Origin: Trebouxia sp. TZW2008
Lineage: Eukaryota > Chlorophyta > Trebouxiophyceae > Trebouxiales > Trebouxiaceae
Direction: 5' to 3'
DNA: 64,000 nt
Assembly (NCBI GenBank): GCA_002118135.1
Contig: BDIU01000121.1
Span: 159,446 to 223,445, forward strand
Positions within the stretch are counted from its first letter, which is position 1, and each line of letters begins with the position of its first letter. Shown here piece after piece: positions 1 through 13,961 of the stretch. The notes below the pieces were generated by a model, which was not told the DNA's origin, searched no databases, and saw only the letters and a list, made by a program, of their open reading frames with translations. A program made the position numbers and the translations under genes.

Positions 1-130
1 ACGTCGTCGCAAACTTGCAGGATTCCGGGCAGGTTTCTCTTGAGAACACGCACAGTCGAAAGCTTTGCCGTATCGATGTACAAGTGTTCTGCCTTGAAGG
101 CCTTGTCTGCATCGGCAGAGACAAACTCAG

Positions 131-3100
131 ATGCAGCCTGGTTTCTACCCATATGGGTCCAACCCCATGATGTCTCCTTACGAGTGGTCGCAAGGAATGC
201 AAATGGCTGGAGTGCCCGCAACTGGCCTGTACATGTCTGGCCCTCAGTCTGGGACGCAGGGACCTTGGAACTGGAACCATGCAATGTCTGGCACATTTCC
301 GCAAGTTCCTGGGCGTACCACAAACAGGCCACAAACAGGACCTGCCATCCGCAGCCTCCAGCAGGCTATTCAGGCAAGAACGCAAGTCTGGCAAATGTCA
401 AGATGGCAGAAATGTTGTCTACACATGATTGCAGTGCATCACAGAGGACTACACTGCAGCAAATGAGACTTCACAACTTGGTCTCAGCCCAGGCCTGGCG
501 TAGCGCTCCGTCAGCCTGACATTGCAAGCATGATGGTGGAGGAGCACTTGCTGCTCTGAAAGCAGCAGTCCTGAGCTGCTTCTACTCACCAAAGCCCCCG
601 CTATGGCGCCTAAATGCGCTAACTAGTGCATTTGCCTGAGATCTTGCCATTCAATGCTACCTCCTGCACACAAGTCATCTAAGGGTGAATGTTCAAGCGC
701 TGCTGCACCTGCATGCCACAATGACATGCTGAGGCATAGCCTTTTCTTTGCGTGTGCAGGAGCAGTTCAGCAATCTGCCATCAGCAGCAGCTCTGGCTGT
801 AGAGATGCACATCAGCATGTCAGTGCGGCATGCAGATGCAGCAGCGCTTGAGCTTGTGTCCTTAGATGACCTGTTTGCAGCAGCTAGCATTGAATGGTAA
901 GGTCCCAGGCAAATGCACTAGCTAGCGCCTTTGCTACAATGTGTACTCTATGACTGAAGCTGGCAAAAGGGGACGTACACTTCGTATGAGATGCACACAA
1001 CACTGGCAGGCTGTTGCAAGGCTACAGTCAAACGTAATCACAAAGCAGCAATGCAGGTGCAGTATGACATCATGCCGCAATAGTAGCATACCTCTTACGC
1101 TGAACATGTGTGCAGGAGCATGCGTTTGAAGGTGTTGCCGCCTAATGTTGTGACATCACTCCCCTTGCAGAGCGCATGTGCAGAAAGCCTGAAGCAGTTG
1201 CAGCAGGTGAGCCCTTGCCTTTGCTGCCTTGCTGAAACATCACATTACTGGAGGTAGCTCCCAGAGAAGAGTGTTATTTCAGTGTATAGACTGCTGTTCT
1301 TTGTGTTGCTGTCATTGTCTCCTTAGAGAAGTATATTGATCAATCTGCAACAGGATGAGCCTCTGCTGACAATATTCTCCTGTGTTTCAGGCCTATCTGA
1401 CAGGTCAAGAAACGCCTTCATTGTATGTGACATACTACTGGGACAGCAAAGTACCTCAGCAGCATGTGTCCATACTCTCAGCGCCCCTGGAGGCTGCGTT
1501 GCAACAACTGGTAGCTCAGCCTTCTCTTGGGAAGCCCAAGGTGTCAAATGCAGTGCCAAATCTCAGTGGGCTGAACTTAGCAGCGCCCGGCGGGCAGGTT
1601 GGCTTTGTTGATAGTGAGGTAGAGGAATGGATCGAAGCTGGCGGCATTGAGAGGGTCCATGCTGCATATCATAAGGTTAGCAACTTGAGCCTGTGCTTGC
1701 ACTTTAGACATGAAGTCACGCGCAAGCACATCATTGTTGCATCAAGCAAACAAAATGGCAGACAGATGTTGTTGATGTTGCGGTAGAGGAATGAATTGAG
1801 GCTGGTGGCTTTGAGAGGGTCCACAATGCATATCACAAGGTCAGCAGGACCTTGTGATATGCATTGTTTTGCATGGCATGTATCAAGCTCTGATCCCTTG
1901 TCTGTGTTAACAAGTCTAGGCGTCAGCTCTGACACCAATTACTACGTCATTTGTCAGAAAGCACTCTACCTGATCTTGAGCATCAGCATCATTATTGTCC
2001 AACAGCTTGCAAATAAGGCAGCAGTAAGTCCTGTTGCCCCAAGAAAGTACACGCTTGCTGTGATTTCAGGCTGCCTCTACTCCCAGAGGCTCCAATGTTG
2101 ACGCCTAGACGGCCCAGATTTTCTGTTTCTGCTTGAGGTTTCACATGTTGCATAGTCAAGTGCTCTGGGTCTTGAAGCTACGTTGTTGGCTTATCTGCCG
2201 CGGTTTGAGAGCTTGCAAGACTCAGAGATAGACAGTGTCTGCTCAAAGCCTTAGTTGTGGAGGGCTCTGGGGATGGTGTTGCTGCAGCTTCTGATCACAA
2301 TCCCCAAGGTCAAGAGTTGCACAGTGACTCCACGATATGGCACGGGTGATGGAATGAACCGCTGGCCAAATACTGATGATCTCATGCACTGTGCTTCAGG
2401 CCCAGGCTCTTGTCAATGGAAAGGCCTCTAAGGCTGGTGTTGCTGCAGCTTCTGGTCAAAAGCAGTCCTGTGAGGGGTCGAGTTCTGGCTGCCATGATGG
2501 CCTAATGAAGCAGAAGCAGCAGCCCAAGCAGAAGGAGCAGAAGTCTGCAAATGCTAGCAGCAATGCTTTTGCCATTCGCTGACTCGTGCTTCTTCTGCTT
2601 GGGCGGCTGCTTCTGCTTCTTCTTGACATCACGGCTGCCAGAGCTTGTCTCCTGAGAGCATCTTTGCCATTGATGCACCAAATGCAACATGTGTGTGAAA
2701 CAGTACAACTTGCTGTCAAACTCTAAGGCCATGTACTTGTAACTGTCATCATGCATCGACACATGGTGATACCCTGATTTTGCATGCGTCAAGGCAAACC
2801 AAGCATGAGGTGTGACATAGGCAAGGAACTCTGACATCTGTTGATAGGAAGAGCCTGGGCCTGGAGCACAGTGTATTGCGAAGATTATCAGCATTTAGAC
2901 AGCAACCCTTCCCATCACCTGTGCCCTACGGTGCAGTCACCACACTTTTGAAGTTTGACTCAAGGTCAAAAATGTGTGCTTGAACAAAACAAGGCATCTG
3001 TGGTTTGACAAAAACACTTCATGAAGCTGGTTCTTGACTTTGGGTATCACTATGCAGGATCTCAGCAGACTGTCTCAAAATTATGCTGGTCTTGAATGTC

Positions 3101-6100
3101 AGCCCGTCTATCAGCTTTGCATTGCAGCAGCTTGTCTGTCAACAAATCGAGCCTGAAGACAGTACATGCATGATTTGGCTATCTTACAAAATACCAAGAG
3201 CTCTGACTCGTGAAGCTGTATCTGTGTGTTTGCAGGATCTCAGCAGACTGTCTCAAGATTATGCCGGTATTGATGTCAGCCCATCTATCAGCTTTGGACT
3301 GCGACAGCTTGTGCCTCAACAGACAGACCCTGAAGTTGATCACCAGTATGCATACATGTCAAGTTATGGGATCAGAACTCAGCAAAACAGTCAGCAGCCA
3401 TTTAGTCAGCTGACCAACAGCAGCTCAGACCAGCTGGCTAGTCCAGACCATTTGAACTACTTTAGGCAGCTTGTTGTCAAGAACACTCATTCTGACAACG
3501 TCCAGTTGATAGACGTCAGGTTTAGTCAGAAGTTGCCCATGTGGCCAAACACCATGGCTCTTATTGATGATGCAGGCATTGTCTCAGTTGTGCAACATTC
3601 ACAAAATAATGCACCTATAGGTTTTGGTCGGCAAGATCAGCATCACTTGCATCAGTCGGGTCATGCTAGTAGTCCTGCGCAAGATCAGCAAAAGAAACAG
3701 AAAAGAAAAAACAAAAACCAGCCCAAAAGTCAGCAAAATCAGCAGCAGCAGTCCAGTCTCAGCTCTCCAGGCAAATCTAGTACAGGCAGTTCAGGAGAGG
3801 CTTCAGCTGACAAGCAACCCCCAGATCTAGCCCAAGGGGGTCAGCAAGGGGGTCAACAGGGGGGTCAGCAAGGGGTCCAACAGGGCATTCAGGGGGTGAC
3901 CTTGCGGCAGGGGGAGGAATACGGCGTTACTGTTGTGTTGGACTGCCTTGACGGTCCTCACAGAAGGTAAGCCAGGCTGCATCAGCTTGCCTTGAAAAGA
4001 AGACAATGGGTCATGTCAGGAGCTGTCATTGATCCTTGAAGACTAGACAGGGGGCTTAACAGGGCGTATCAAGCACACATGGTGTGCTTTGTCAAAGCAT
4101 TTGTCTCATAGTATGGCACTTGATCTTGGAGCCCAATTGGCTGATCTGCATAGAGGCTGCTGACTGTGCCACCAAGCTGCGGCATTTATATGCTGAGCCA
4201 TGCGTCCTGCTACGCAAATGCTCATTCAGTAACACAGCTTGTGCATTTCATGTAGGCGGGAGTGTGGTGTATTGCCTCAGCTAGTCCTCTTCACCTTCTT
4301 AGTCAACCACACCAAAGCTGATACTAAAGTCAGCCGAGTTGGCAGTGGCGAGGTGAGTAACTCAGGGAGTGCTCACAGCAGCCGGCCAAGCAGTGCGGCG
4401 GCCACCGCTAGGACCCACACCCCACCGCCATGGCCGATGGCCACCGCTGGCCAGAAGCCAGCTGAAACCATCACAATGGCAGATGGCTCCTCTGCAGAAG
4501 TGGTGGTTGTAGGTATGCTGGGCCTCTCCACTCACCAATCACTCAAAGCAATCTGCTGTTTCAGGACCACTGCCACAGCAACCCAACAAAAGGTCATGGT
4601 ATGAATGTCAGGCACTACACAGTCTTGGGAGCTCAGTAATTGTGCAGTGTCTGCATGCATGTGAACCGTCTTGGCTGTTTGTAAGCCCTGTCTTATCAAT
4701 CAGTCAGACTGCTGACACAATGGCTCAGGCAAAGCTCTTTGCACCTCCACAAGCTGTTGCTGTGAGTGCGCTGCATCTTTATGGGCTCTTTGTGAGGATG
4801 CAGCATACTCAGAGCAGTATTTAACAGCTGCAGAACAGCTTGGTTGCTGCATCATGTTGATGCTAGGTGTGATATCGTACCCTTCAACAACCTTTCCCCT
4901 GTCAGACTAAGCTTTTTCCATTCAACTCCATGGTCCTCAACGCTAACTTCAAGGCAAACCTTGCACTCAGATGTATGCCATGTGATCGCTTAGCCTTGCA
5001 GCAATATTTGATATGCAGCAGATGCAAAATGGACAGACAACATATCAGGTGAAGATGCTCTGACAATGATCAAATGTTGCCACATGAGGTGGTCTGCAGT
5101 GTTGATGCACGCTCAGATCTTTGTGTGCTGCACTGCAGCAAGCCAGATGTGGCGCATCAGCGGCAGACCCTTCATGACATGGCAACAAGTGATTGCTGCA
5201 CAAGATTGGTTGATGTGTTGAAGCACAGCTCGGTTTTGTGTAGTGCACTGCAGCAAGGCAGCTCTCTGTGTGCCTAGTGAGCAAGGCAGATGTGGCACTT
5301 CAGTGACAGATGCTGCCTGCCAGTGTTTGCTGCACAAGGTGGGTTTGACGTGACACATGCACATCCAAGATATTGTGTGGTGCAATGCAGCAAGGCAGGT
5401 TTCTGTGTGCCTAGTCAGCAAGGCACATGCGGCAGATCAGCGGCAAATGCTCAGTGTCAAGGTCAACAGTAATCGCTGCACGACTTTGGCCTGTGGTGTT
5501 GACGTAAAGCTAAGTTGTCTGTGTGGTGCAATGCAGCAAGGCAGGTTTCTGTGTGCCTAGTCAGCAAGGCAGATGCGGCAGATCAGCGGTAAATGCTCAG
5601 TGTCAAGGTCAACAGTGATCGCTGCACAACTTTGGCCTGTGGTGTTGACGTAAAGCTAAGTTGTCTGTGTGATGCCTTGCAGCAAGGCAGGTCTCTGTGT
5701 GCCTAGTCAGCAAGGCAGATGCGGCAGATCAGCAGCAAATGCTCAGTGTTGAGGCCAAGCCTTTTGTCCCAGACCACCTCAAGGCCCTGTTTGACATGCG
5801 GCCAGCCCACTTTGTGTCGTGCCAGAGGCCCCTAGACATTCTTTTTGGCCGCTGGTGAGCTCAAAGCCTTTTGTTACAGACTCTCTCAACAGTGTATGCA
5901 ACCAGCAATCAGCACACTTTGCGCTGAGTCAGAAGCTCTGAGACGTTTGCTTTGGTTGCTGTTTAGCTGAAAGCGCTTTGTCCCAGACCATCTCAACATC
6001 CTCTTGGACCAGCGGCCAGCCCACTGTATGTCATGCCAGAGGCCCCTAGGCATGCTGTGTGGTCAATGACAAGCTCAACAGCCAGATTTGCATTGAGATG

Positions 6101-9100
6101 TGTCTGCTGGTGTCAAGAGTCAGGTCTGGAATGTGCACATGCAGCGCATGCCTCTCATGCAATGCATAAAGTGGCTAATTGACCAACAATTTGACTGCAA
6201 GTGCTTCAGGTATACCGTAGGGTTGATACAGACAATGTCAAGGGTGACAGCAAAAGCATTTGTGCTGTGCCTGCTGAAGCATTATCCATGTGTGCATTGT
6301 GAGGCGCATGCCAGTGCGACAGAGAAACATCTCCCTCTTTCCTTACACACATTTGACCTGAGTTGATGGTTAGCTATCTATGGTACTTCAGGCTGCATGA
6401 AAGTGACAGCAGGGTTTTTGCCGCTTATGGCACCGACTCAGTGAATGCAGGCTGAGTGATAGTGACAGCAAAAGCGAGCAAGCTTGCAGGCAAAGCTCAG
6501 TCTCATCGTTGCCTGAGGGGTGGTCGTTGAAAGACATCTCAACAGTACTTTCTTGGCAAGGCTAAGATCTGGATGTCGCCACAGTGCAGGAGATCGCAAG
6601 CCAGACTGTCCTGAGCGATCCGTCTTGTTCATGGATTGCCTCTTGTGATGCAGGCTGAGTGATAGTGACAGCACAAGTGTGCAAGCTTACAGGCAAAGCT
6701 CAGTGTCACCTTTACCTGAGGGGTGGTCCCTAAAAGATACCTCAGCAGCTGTCCGCAAGTGGGTGCGTCTGTTGCGCCTGGAGGAGACTGCACTTCATCA
6801 AGACATCAAAAGGCAAGCATTGTTGTTGCGCAACTGTCAGATTCCCAACTGCAATTTGCGTCCTGCTCGAATTGCATTGTGTTTGTCCCTACTTACTTCT
6901 AGTGCGCTGGGATACTTTGAAGCAACCGCTGTTTCCTTAAAGTTTGAAAGAAAAAACCACCATCATTGTTTCTTTGCTTCTGCAATTGTGATGCATCTGT
7001 GCTTCCTGTCCATGAAGCTTGACATGTATATACACATCTTGCAGCAGTCTGTCACGCAAGCTGCATTTTATTTAGGAAGTTGTGATCAATTTAGCACAGA
7101 CGTCTTGGCACGATGCGATTTGTGTGTAAATGAGACATGGAATGAAGCATGCATTCTAGATTGTATTGTGCCCATGAGCATATTGTTGCAAGGCTGCTTT
7201 CTTGTCTGAATCACCTTCTTGCAGCAACAGCTGGCATGTGATTTTGCCATGCATGCACTAAATTTTATTGTTTCTAATTTCCATTTGCCAATATAGAATG
7301 TGACTGACTTCGCATGGCACAACGTTCATGAAATGCAAAAGTCTGATCCCCATGCAGGTTTGACATGTTCAATGTCAAGCTCAGTCAAGTCAAGTTCTAC
7401 CCCAACCAGCGCTCTTACTACCTCAAGGATTTGGGCAAAGATGAGCCAACTGAAAAGCAGAACTTCCCATACAGGTGAGACGTTTTCAAAGTCTCTGAAT
7501 GGTTGCCTGCAGCTGTCAGCAGATGTTGTGCGCAGTTTTGTTGTTCATTTGAGTTCATGGGAGGGGCAGCTCTGTGTCCCTGGCAGTAGGCAAAGCTGTG
7601 TGTCCAAGCTGCAGTAATGCTCACACTTGCTCAGCTCAAAGCCAGTTGCTGTGTGCTCTGGGGCTTTGACTTGACTGAAGGTTCTCCTCATGTGGGAATG
7701 TCTGCGTTGTAGCACCAACGCCAGGCCATACAAATGCCTAAAGTTGCTACAGTATGACATCTGGTATGGTCAGTTGCTGAAGCTACATCTGTTGCATCCC
7801 TGCTCTGGGGCTTCTCAGATACGCCATAGGCCTGAAGTCTGCGTCACTGTCCTAGGTTGCTTTATAGCTTGGTACATTGCAGATTCAATGGGACCATGCT
7901 ACTCATTCAGTTCAGTGAGCTGCATGCAGAGGAACCAATTTCATGATGTTGCGTCATGCAGTTATCAGTTTCAATGATGATGCTTCCAAGCATCCATGCT
8001 TGAGAGTGGATGTTGTGCCAGCGCAAGCATCAAGACCTGGACGACAAGCCTTGTGTTTTGACTGGGTATCAAAACCATTTCAATTTTGAGTGCTTTTGTG
8101 CAAGGGGTCCAAAGCTGCAGAGCCTGACCAAAAGCTTCCAGAAGAATGGCAAACAATCTCTGCCATTCTTTGCCTTACAGGTACTAGCAGAAACTGCCAA
8201 GTTTTGCCTTTTAGCATGCAGAGCGCTTGACCATCACTGCATTCACCACCATTCACCTGAAAGGCCACTTGCTCAACATTGTCTCATGCAAAGACTGCCA
8301 CCATGCGCAGTCTGAAAGCCCTTTTGCTGTCACTTGCAAAGTCCTGCTGAACATGTCGTGTGCTGTTGCTGTAGCAGATTATTTGGGACAGTGCTTGATC
8401 ACGCATGCCTTTGTCTGCGCTGTAGTTCCATGGTGCAAGAGCTTGTACAGGCTGTGGCACTTGATCTTGCCTTGGCTCTGTTGCACATGAGGTGTCAGGT
8501 TGATCTCCCCGCTTCATTCTTTCATTCATTGTAAACGTGGGCTGGGCAGGCTCAGCAGGCCCATCTAGGTATGTACAGAAGCAATCAACTGTCTCCAACC
8601 AGTTCAAACATGCATATTAGGAATTGGGTGTGCAAGATGTCTATTATGGCAGAGTGTTGCATGAGCTTTCCTCGTTTTGCTGCCCCCTCTCCCCTCCTTC
8701 CTCACCCCCCGCCCACAATCTATGTGGAAGCCTGAGACATCACCTGATTTCTATCCAGTTGTTGCCAGAAGCCCTAAGCTTTTCTTATGCTGCCGGTTTT
8801 GTCTTTCCTGATGTGTTTCTCAACGATTCTGATGCATTGCAGGTTCCAGGGTTGGTGGAGAAGAGACCCAACTTGGTTATTGGAGACCTGGTCTACCTCA
8901 GGTTACTCCATGCCTTGATAGCTTGATGCATGTTATGGCCAGATGCTAACTACATAGGAGGCAAAGCTTTGTGTTGTGCATTTCTTAGTCTACATCAAGT
9001 CATCCCATGTCATTCAAAGCATCCATCTGCAAGCACCATTCTTGCCTGCCTTGCAGCAGCACAAAGAATATGCAGATTTAGCTCTGCCTTTACTTGGCCT

Positions 9101-12100
9101 TGCCACTGCCAGATTTCATGTCTAAAACATTGTACTGCACTGAAATTTGTGCAAGACTGTTGGTGTATTTGACAAGCTTTTGCTTGCGAAGACTCACTCA
9201 GAGCAGCAACAGGCTGTCAGCATGAGGCCTGACATGCTTCACCATCGCAAAACGTTCCTGGGCTTCTCAAAGCACTGCGTATGGGCTGAGCTGTTGCACA
9301 GGTTTGCTGGCAGTGCATACAAGGTGTGCAATATGTTGGTGGTACCACACTGTGTCTAAAGCTCCACATATTCATCACTGTCTTCCTTCTTTGTCTCAAG
9401 TGATGTATCTGACTAGAGCCATGGCCCAGGTTTGCTGGCAACGCATACAAGGAGTGGAGTGGGTGGGTGCTCCCGCACTATGTCTAATGCTCCAGATACG
9501 CATCACAGTCTTCCTGCTCTGTTTCAAGTGATGTCTGTGACCAGAGCTGTGGCACAGGGGTTGCCAGCAGTGCATACAAGCAGTCCCTGACACCAGCAAA
9601 ATGCTGCCACACTGTGTCTGAAACTTCCATACTCCCCACATTAGAAAAGTCTTCCCTTGCTATCAACTGCTGCACCTGACTTGTGGCGCAGGTTTGCTGG
9701 CGGTGCATACAAGGAGTGGAGTGGGTGGGTGGTTGTTACACAAGACGCTCAGTGCATGCTGGCAGTGCCTCAATTGGACTCCGACCAAGGTTGGTCATTA
9801 CTAGCAGTATGCAAGCCTTGCTTGAAGTCTCTGCCTCAATGGCGCCCTTGTGCGCATCAGCAGCAAGAGTTGTATGCAGCCCACTGCTCTCCTGTACTGC
9901 CTGCAGCTCAAGTCTGTTGCAGTGCAGTGTAGCAATTGTTATGACAATGTCACCAATGATCAGCAGGCAGCCACAACTTCTGATGTCTTGTAGCATTGCT
10001 GTTGCAGATGTTGGGAGCTGTGTGTTGGTGCATATGAGCTTCACCTGTGACAGGACACCTTTCAGGCGCATGCTGCGTGCTCTGCATGCTGTGACCAAGC
10101 ACCTACACACAATGTGGATTTCATCAACAGTCAATAGGCGGACTTCCTGATGTCTTGTAGCATTGATGTTGCAGATTTTGGGAGCCATGGGTTGGTTCAT
10201 GTGCGCTTCACCTTTGACAGGACACCCTTCAGGCGCATGTTGCATACTCTGCATGCTGTGGCCATGCACCCACACACCATATGGATGTAGTCAACGTTCC
10301 CCAGGCACAGTCTCGGATATCTTGCGGTTGCAGATGTTGGGAGCCGTGGGCTGGTCCACGTACGCTTCACTTTTGACAGGACGCCCTTCAGGCGCATGCT
10401 GCGTGCTTTGTATGCTGTGGCTACGCACCCACGCACAATGCAGCTGCTGCCACCACAACCTGTCAGCACCACCTTGAAAGGTGATGGCTTGTCTAGTCCC
10501 TGACTTGCTGCCTTATATCCATTGCAACCCATACCAACCCCAGCTCAACAAGGCTGGCCTGGCCCGCACTGCGCCGTGATGTGCTGTGCACTATCGTGCT
10601 GTACTGTTCTCATCATTGCCTGCCCAAGAGATCAACGTCAATCTCTGTCAGCGAGCTGCATTCAAAATGCTGGCATTTGCAGCACACATTTCTGCTTTGC
10701 TGACAATGACTGAGCGCACTCATTTCTGCTTTGCCTCTTCGTGTCCTGCTCCAATTTGTCTGCCTCTCACGCTTCAAATGGTGCTGCCTGTACATTGTGA
10801 CCCTGTGCTACCCTTGTCTCCCTACCATGTCACGACTGCATGGGCACTTATCTCACTGTCACATCATGACTTGCAGGTGGAGGGGCAGGGGCAGGGCCAG
10901 AGGGCAGCAGCCCTGGCGCTAAAGCTGGCCTGCCCAGTGATGGCCTGTTCAAAGCCGCCCTCACAGCTCAAGCTGCACAGGTCTGCAAGCAATTCCTGTT
11001 GTGATGATGTACTGTGGTCCTTGTGGTCCTGCATCTCAGGAAAGTACAGTCCTAAGTCACAGTCTGTACATGCTGTGGACTGCAGCTTTTGATGAATATC
11101 AATTAAGGAAGCCTGATACGTGTTGTTGAGACAGCATAGCCCATTGTGGCTGGCCACCAGCTGCACCTGTGCTGCTGTTCAAGCAGCCTTATGCCGAGTG
11201 GTTCATGCAACTGTGAAGGGCACCAAGACTGCACAACTGCCAAGCCAGCAAAAGCTCAACAGGAAAGCCAGATTGCTGGAGGAGCTGGCAGCACAGAAGC
11301 TGAACACTCAGCAGCGCCATATGGTGGCAATCTGCTCTTGGCTGAGTAGCTTTGCACAAGTGCTCAATGTGACTGTGAAGGGCAACAAGGCTGAACAGCT
11401 GCAAAGTCAGTACGCACCAAAGTGAGACTCCAGTTCAAGCATTCATCAACACTCATCATCAACTTGGAACTTCTGTCTGTGCAATTCTTCCTCAAGTGAG
11501 CAATCAGCGATGTGACTATGAAGGGCACCAAGACTGCACAGCTGCCAAGCAAGCAGAAGTTGAACAGGAAAGCTGGATTCCTGGAGGAGTTGGGAGCACA
11601 GAAGCTGAACAGTCAGCAGCGAGAAGCAGTGGCGTCTGTGCTGGTGGGCGCAGGGGGGGGGTTGCATCCCCTCACCCTGTTTGGGCCCCCTGGCACTGGC
11701 AAGACAGTCACTCTTGTTGAGAGCGCTCTCCAGGTGTGCTGCAAAGTCATTATGCATTCACACAAATTGCAGCAGTCGCTATTCAAGCTAAACAAGCTGT
11801 GGGGGGGGGACGGGGGGGGGGGAAGGCGCCTGTGCTGGTGGGCGCAGGTGGCCCCCCCCCCTCACCCTCTATGGGCCTTCGGGCAAGACAGCCATCCTGG
11901 TTGAGTGCGCTCTTCAGGTGAGCTGCAAGGTCATCATGCACTCTCAAGTTCAACATGGCTAGTCAAGCGTTATAAGAGGGGTACAGGGGGGTTGGGGAGT
12001 TGCCCTGACTCGATTTGGGCCCCTGGCACCGGCAAGACAATCACCCTTGTTGAGAGCGACCTTTAGGTGTGCCTTGACAAAACAAGCACTCCAGTTGTAC

Positions 12101-13666
12101 CACACCGACGGACACTGTTGGCACTTGCATGCAGTTGGAATTGGCCTGTACAGCACTTGGCTTGCAACTGGCCAGTAGACACAAGACTACACGAGTACAG
12201 CACAAAATTGTTGAGGCCGCTCTAGATGAGTCAGGACATAATCCCACCACGCATTCAAAGTGGACATTCCAGTACACAATCACGATCGGAGTACATTTGA
12301 GCAAGCACCAAACTGGTAGTGGAGAAATGACTGAATCCTCGTTGGTGAGCAGCAAAGCGGCAGAAGTCATTTGGTCAAAATGTTTTGCAGGTGTATAGGA
12401 CAGTGAAAGGGGCTCGGCTGCTGATGTGTGCCCCTCAGAACTACAGTGCAGATCTGCTGTATCGTGCCCTGGCCGCTGCGGGCATCACCACTGACTACAT
12501 GGTCAGGCTGGTTGACCCTCGCATCCCACCTGCACAGGTGGGAATTTGCTCTCCAGTTGCTGTTTCTGGCAGTAAGTTTGGCAAGAGGCAAAAATTTCCC
12601 TCCAACTGCTCAAGTTGCACTTGCTGCTGCTGGCAACAGCACTCATGAACAAGAGACTTTTGCACAGAGCATGCATGTCACTATTGACTCCATGGTCAGG
12701 CTGGTTGACCCTCGCACCCCTCCAGCACAGGTCACATACCTCTCTCAGTTTGCAGCCCATGGCAATGGCTTTTGCATTCGCACACTCCTCACTTGTTCAG
12801 ATGTGTGATTGAGGATTGTTGAGGCACCTGATGCCACAAGTGCCGATAGAACCAAGAGGTTGTCTAGCTTCTCCATTTCAGTACATCTTTAGCTCATTGT
12901 GTGAGTTTGCACGCCCAGACTGTGTGATGCTGTAAGCACCATCACCCACCTTCTGCGCAATCTAGCTCCTGTGCCAATCAGTCAAGGCCATGGTGTAACA
13001 CGGTTCTGCATGCAAGGCACAACTTCGCATGCATGAAATATCTTGTGGCTGCAGTACCCAGCCATCCCTTTTCACAATACATTTTGGACCAAATACACGT
13101 GACAAATTCATTGGACCTAGTGCTTCCACATCGCTTGCTTTGTTCATGGTCAGATGTAGATGTCAACAAGTGTTGCAGCAACACTGTTCAACTTACCTTC
13201 ATGGGTGAACTTGAAAGCTCTTTTGCTCAATCAGCAGCTTGCAAACAGGTGCAAGAGGACGTCAGGCCCAAGTGCCTGTTTGATGATGACACCAACTACT
13301 TTGGACTGCCTAGCCCGGAGCAGCTGGCCAGCTACTATGTGGTGGTCTGCACTTGTGGCGCTGCCGGTGATCACTGTCTTTGATCCTTATCCTGCTGTTG
13401 ACTGTCACTGAGCCGTGTGCTGTTGGTCACTGTCACTGACTCTTGTTGTGCTGCTGCTGCTGCTGCTGTTGCTAGCTTGCGCTTGTGCACATGTGGCAAT
13501 GCTGTTGAGCACTGTTGTTGAGGCTAGTGCTGTTGCTGCTGCTGCTGCTCCCGGTGATCACTGTCTCTACATCATGTGCTGTTGTTGTTGCTGCAGCTGC
13601 TGTTTCTGCCGATGAGCACCGTTTCTGACTCTTGTGCTGTTGCTGTTGCTGCAATCGTTGCTGCAA

Positions 13667-13710
<44 letters not shown>

Positions 13711-13920
13711 GCCGCCGGTGATCACTGTTTCTGCATCTTGTGCTGTTGGTGTTGCTGCAACTGTTGCTGCTGCTGGTGATCACTGTCTCTATATTTTGTG
13801 CTGTTGATGTTGCTGCAACTGCTGCTGCTGCTTTTCTGCTGGTGAGCATTGTCACTGACTCTTGTGCTGTTGCTGTTGCGCACCAGCTCTGAGTCACTGC
13901 TGTTGCCCACTTCCACTGAG

Positions 13921-13961
<41 letters not shown>

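Noticed and set aside
1..130. Upstream exon or start of the helicase gene before base 131
   Set aside because: An in-frame AG just before the ATG at 131 allows an upstream exon, but nothing in the first 130 bases could be supported as coding.
9484..10532. Long minus-strand ORFs opposite the helicase exons
   Set aside because: They are antisense shadows of the triplicated DRTPFRRML exon and the 130-bp array.
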